Below, piece after piece: positions 36,835-37,027 of a DNA stretch of 37,027 nucleotides. Made by a program: the position numbers and the translations under genes. The stretch covers positions 1 through 37,027 of the forward strand of contig CANLAH010000002.1 of NCBI GenBank assembly GCA_947488685.1, read 5' to 3'. The notes under the pieces were generated by a model that saw only the letters and a list, made by a program, of their open reading frames with translations, was not told the DNA's origin and did not search any database. This DNA comes from Acidimicrobiaceae bacterium (GTDB lineage Bacteria > Actinomycetota > Acidimicrobiia > Acidimicrobiales > Ilumatobacteraceae). Numbering within the stretch: position 1 is the stretch's first letter; each line of letters starts with the position of its first letter.

Positions 36835-37027
36835 ATGGGTTTTGATATTTTGACGGCAGCCCCGCGGGGATTCAATCAGGCTTTCGTGCATCAGAAATCT
36901 TCTGCTCAAAACGCAACAGCACTGGTGTGTGTGCATGGGTGGCCAGAAACCAAGCGCATTTTTTGGAAAGTGATTGAGCCTTTTGCTGCCGCTGGATTTG
37001 ATGTGGTTGTGCCAGACCTGCGTGGAT
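36835..37027 (+). CDS. alpha/beta hydrolase, N-terminal part (3' end outside window)
   Basis: The frame from the ATG at 36835 reads MGFDILTAAPRGFNQAF and then ALVCVHGWPETKRIFWKVIE and VVVPDLRG at the right edge. The HGWPET oxyanion-hole segment and PDLRG are typical of epoxide hydrolase and haloalkane dehalogenase-like alpha/beta hydrolases. It is divergent from the DMT transporter, with only 33 bases between the chosen starts. The catalytic residues lie beyond the window. Confidence 0.8.
   Translation, partial: MGFDILTAAPRGFNQAFVHQKSSAQNATALVCVHGWPETKRIFWKVIEPFAAAGFDVVVPDLRG

Overview
The window is chromosomal DNA from a bacterium, most likely an actinomycete-type (Actinomycetota) cell. I place it tentatively near the Acidimicrobiia. 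The reasons are the gene order (S10/spc/alpha ribosomal clusters, then rplM-rpsI-glmM, acpS, nnr, alr, tsaE-tsaB-rimI-tsaD, groES-groEL), a C+ zinc form of S14, a moderate base composition, and an oversized GlmS-like protein beside glmM. The taxonomic call is inference; no rRNA gene is present.

Layout. The window opens in the C-terminal part of an alpha/beta hydrolase (1-682). After a 253-base spacer with a strong hairpin comes one long + strand ribosomal cluster (936-15468): L3, L4, L23, L2, S19, L22, S3, L16, L29, S17, L14, L24, L5, S14, S8, L6, L18, S5, L30, L15, SecY, Adk, IF-1, L36, S13, S11, S4, RpoA, L17. Two usual members are missing: rpsJ (S10) is not in front of rplC, and map is not between adk and infA. 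truA, rplM and rpsI follow.

From 17332 to 29460 is a tightly packed + strand run for cell-wall precursor synthesis and housekeeping: glmM, a 1131-residue GlmS-like protein, acpS, NAD(P)HX repair (nnr), alanine racemase, the t6A/N-acetylation set (tsaE, tsaB, rimI, tsaD), a Dus tRNA-dihydrouridine synthase and Maf. Most junctions from acpS to maf are 4-base overlaps. groES-groEL follow under a clear CIRCE operator, and groEL ends at a long hairpin. A 58-residue small protein and a CoA-diphosphatase-type Nudix hydrolase close the + strand block at 32530.

On the - strand (35753 down to 32531) an FMN riboswitch precedes ribD-ribBA-ribH, and a secreted prokaryotic phospholipase A2 gene lies immediately downstream. 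Riboflavin synthase (ribE) is absent from this operon. Upstream of the riboswitch is an EamA/DMT transporter on the - strand. Divergent to it, the N-terminus of a second alpha/beta hydrolase runs off the right edge.

No tRNA, rRNA, CRISPR array, insertion sequence or phage gene was seen. The most noteworthy points are the giant GlmS-like enzyme, an apparent CTG start codon on infA, the secreted PLA2 behind the rib operon, the missing rpsJ, map and ribE, and several structured leaders. I did not find a convincing new multi-gene system; this is mostly core genome.
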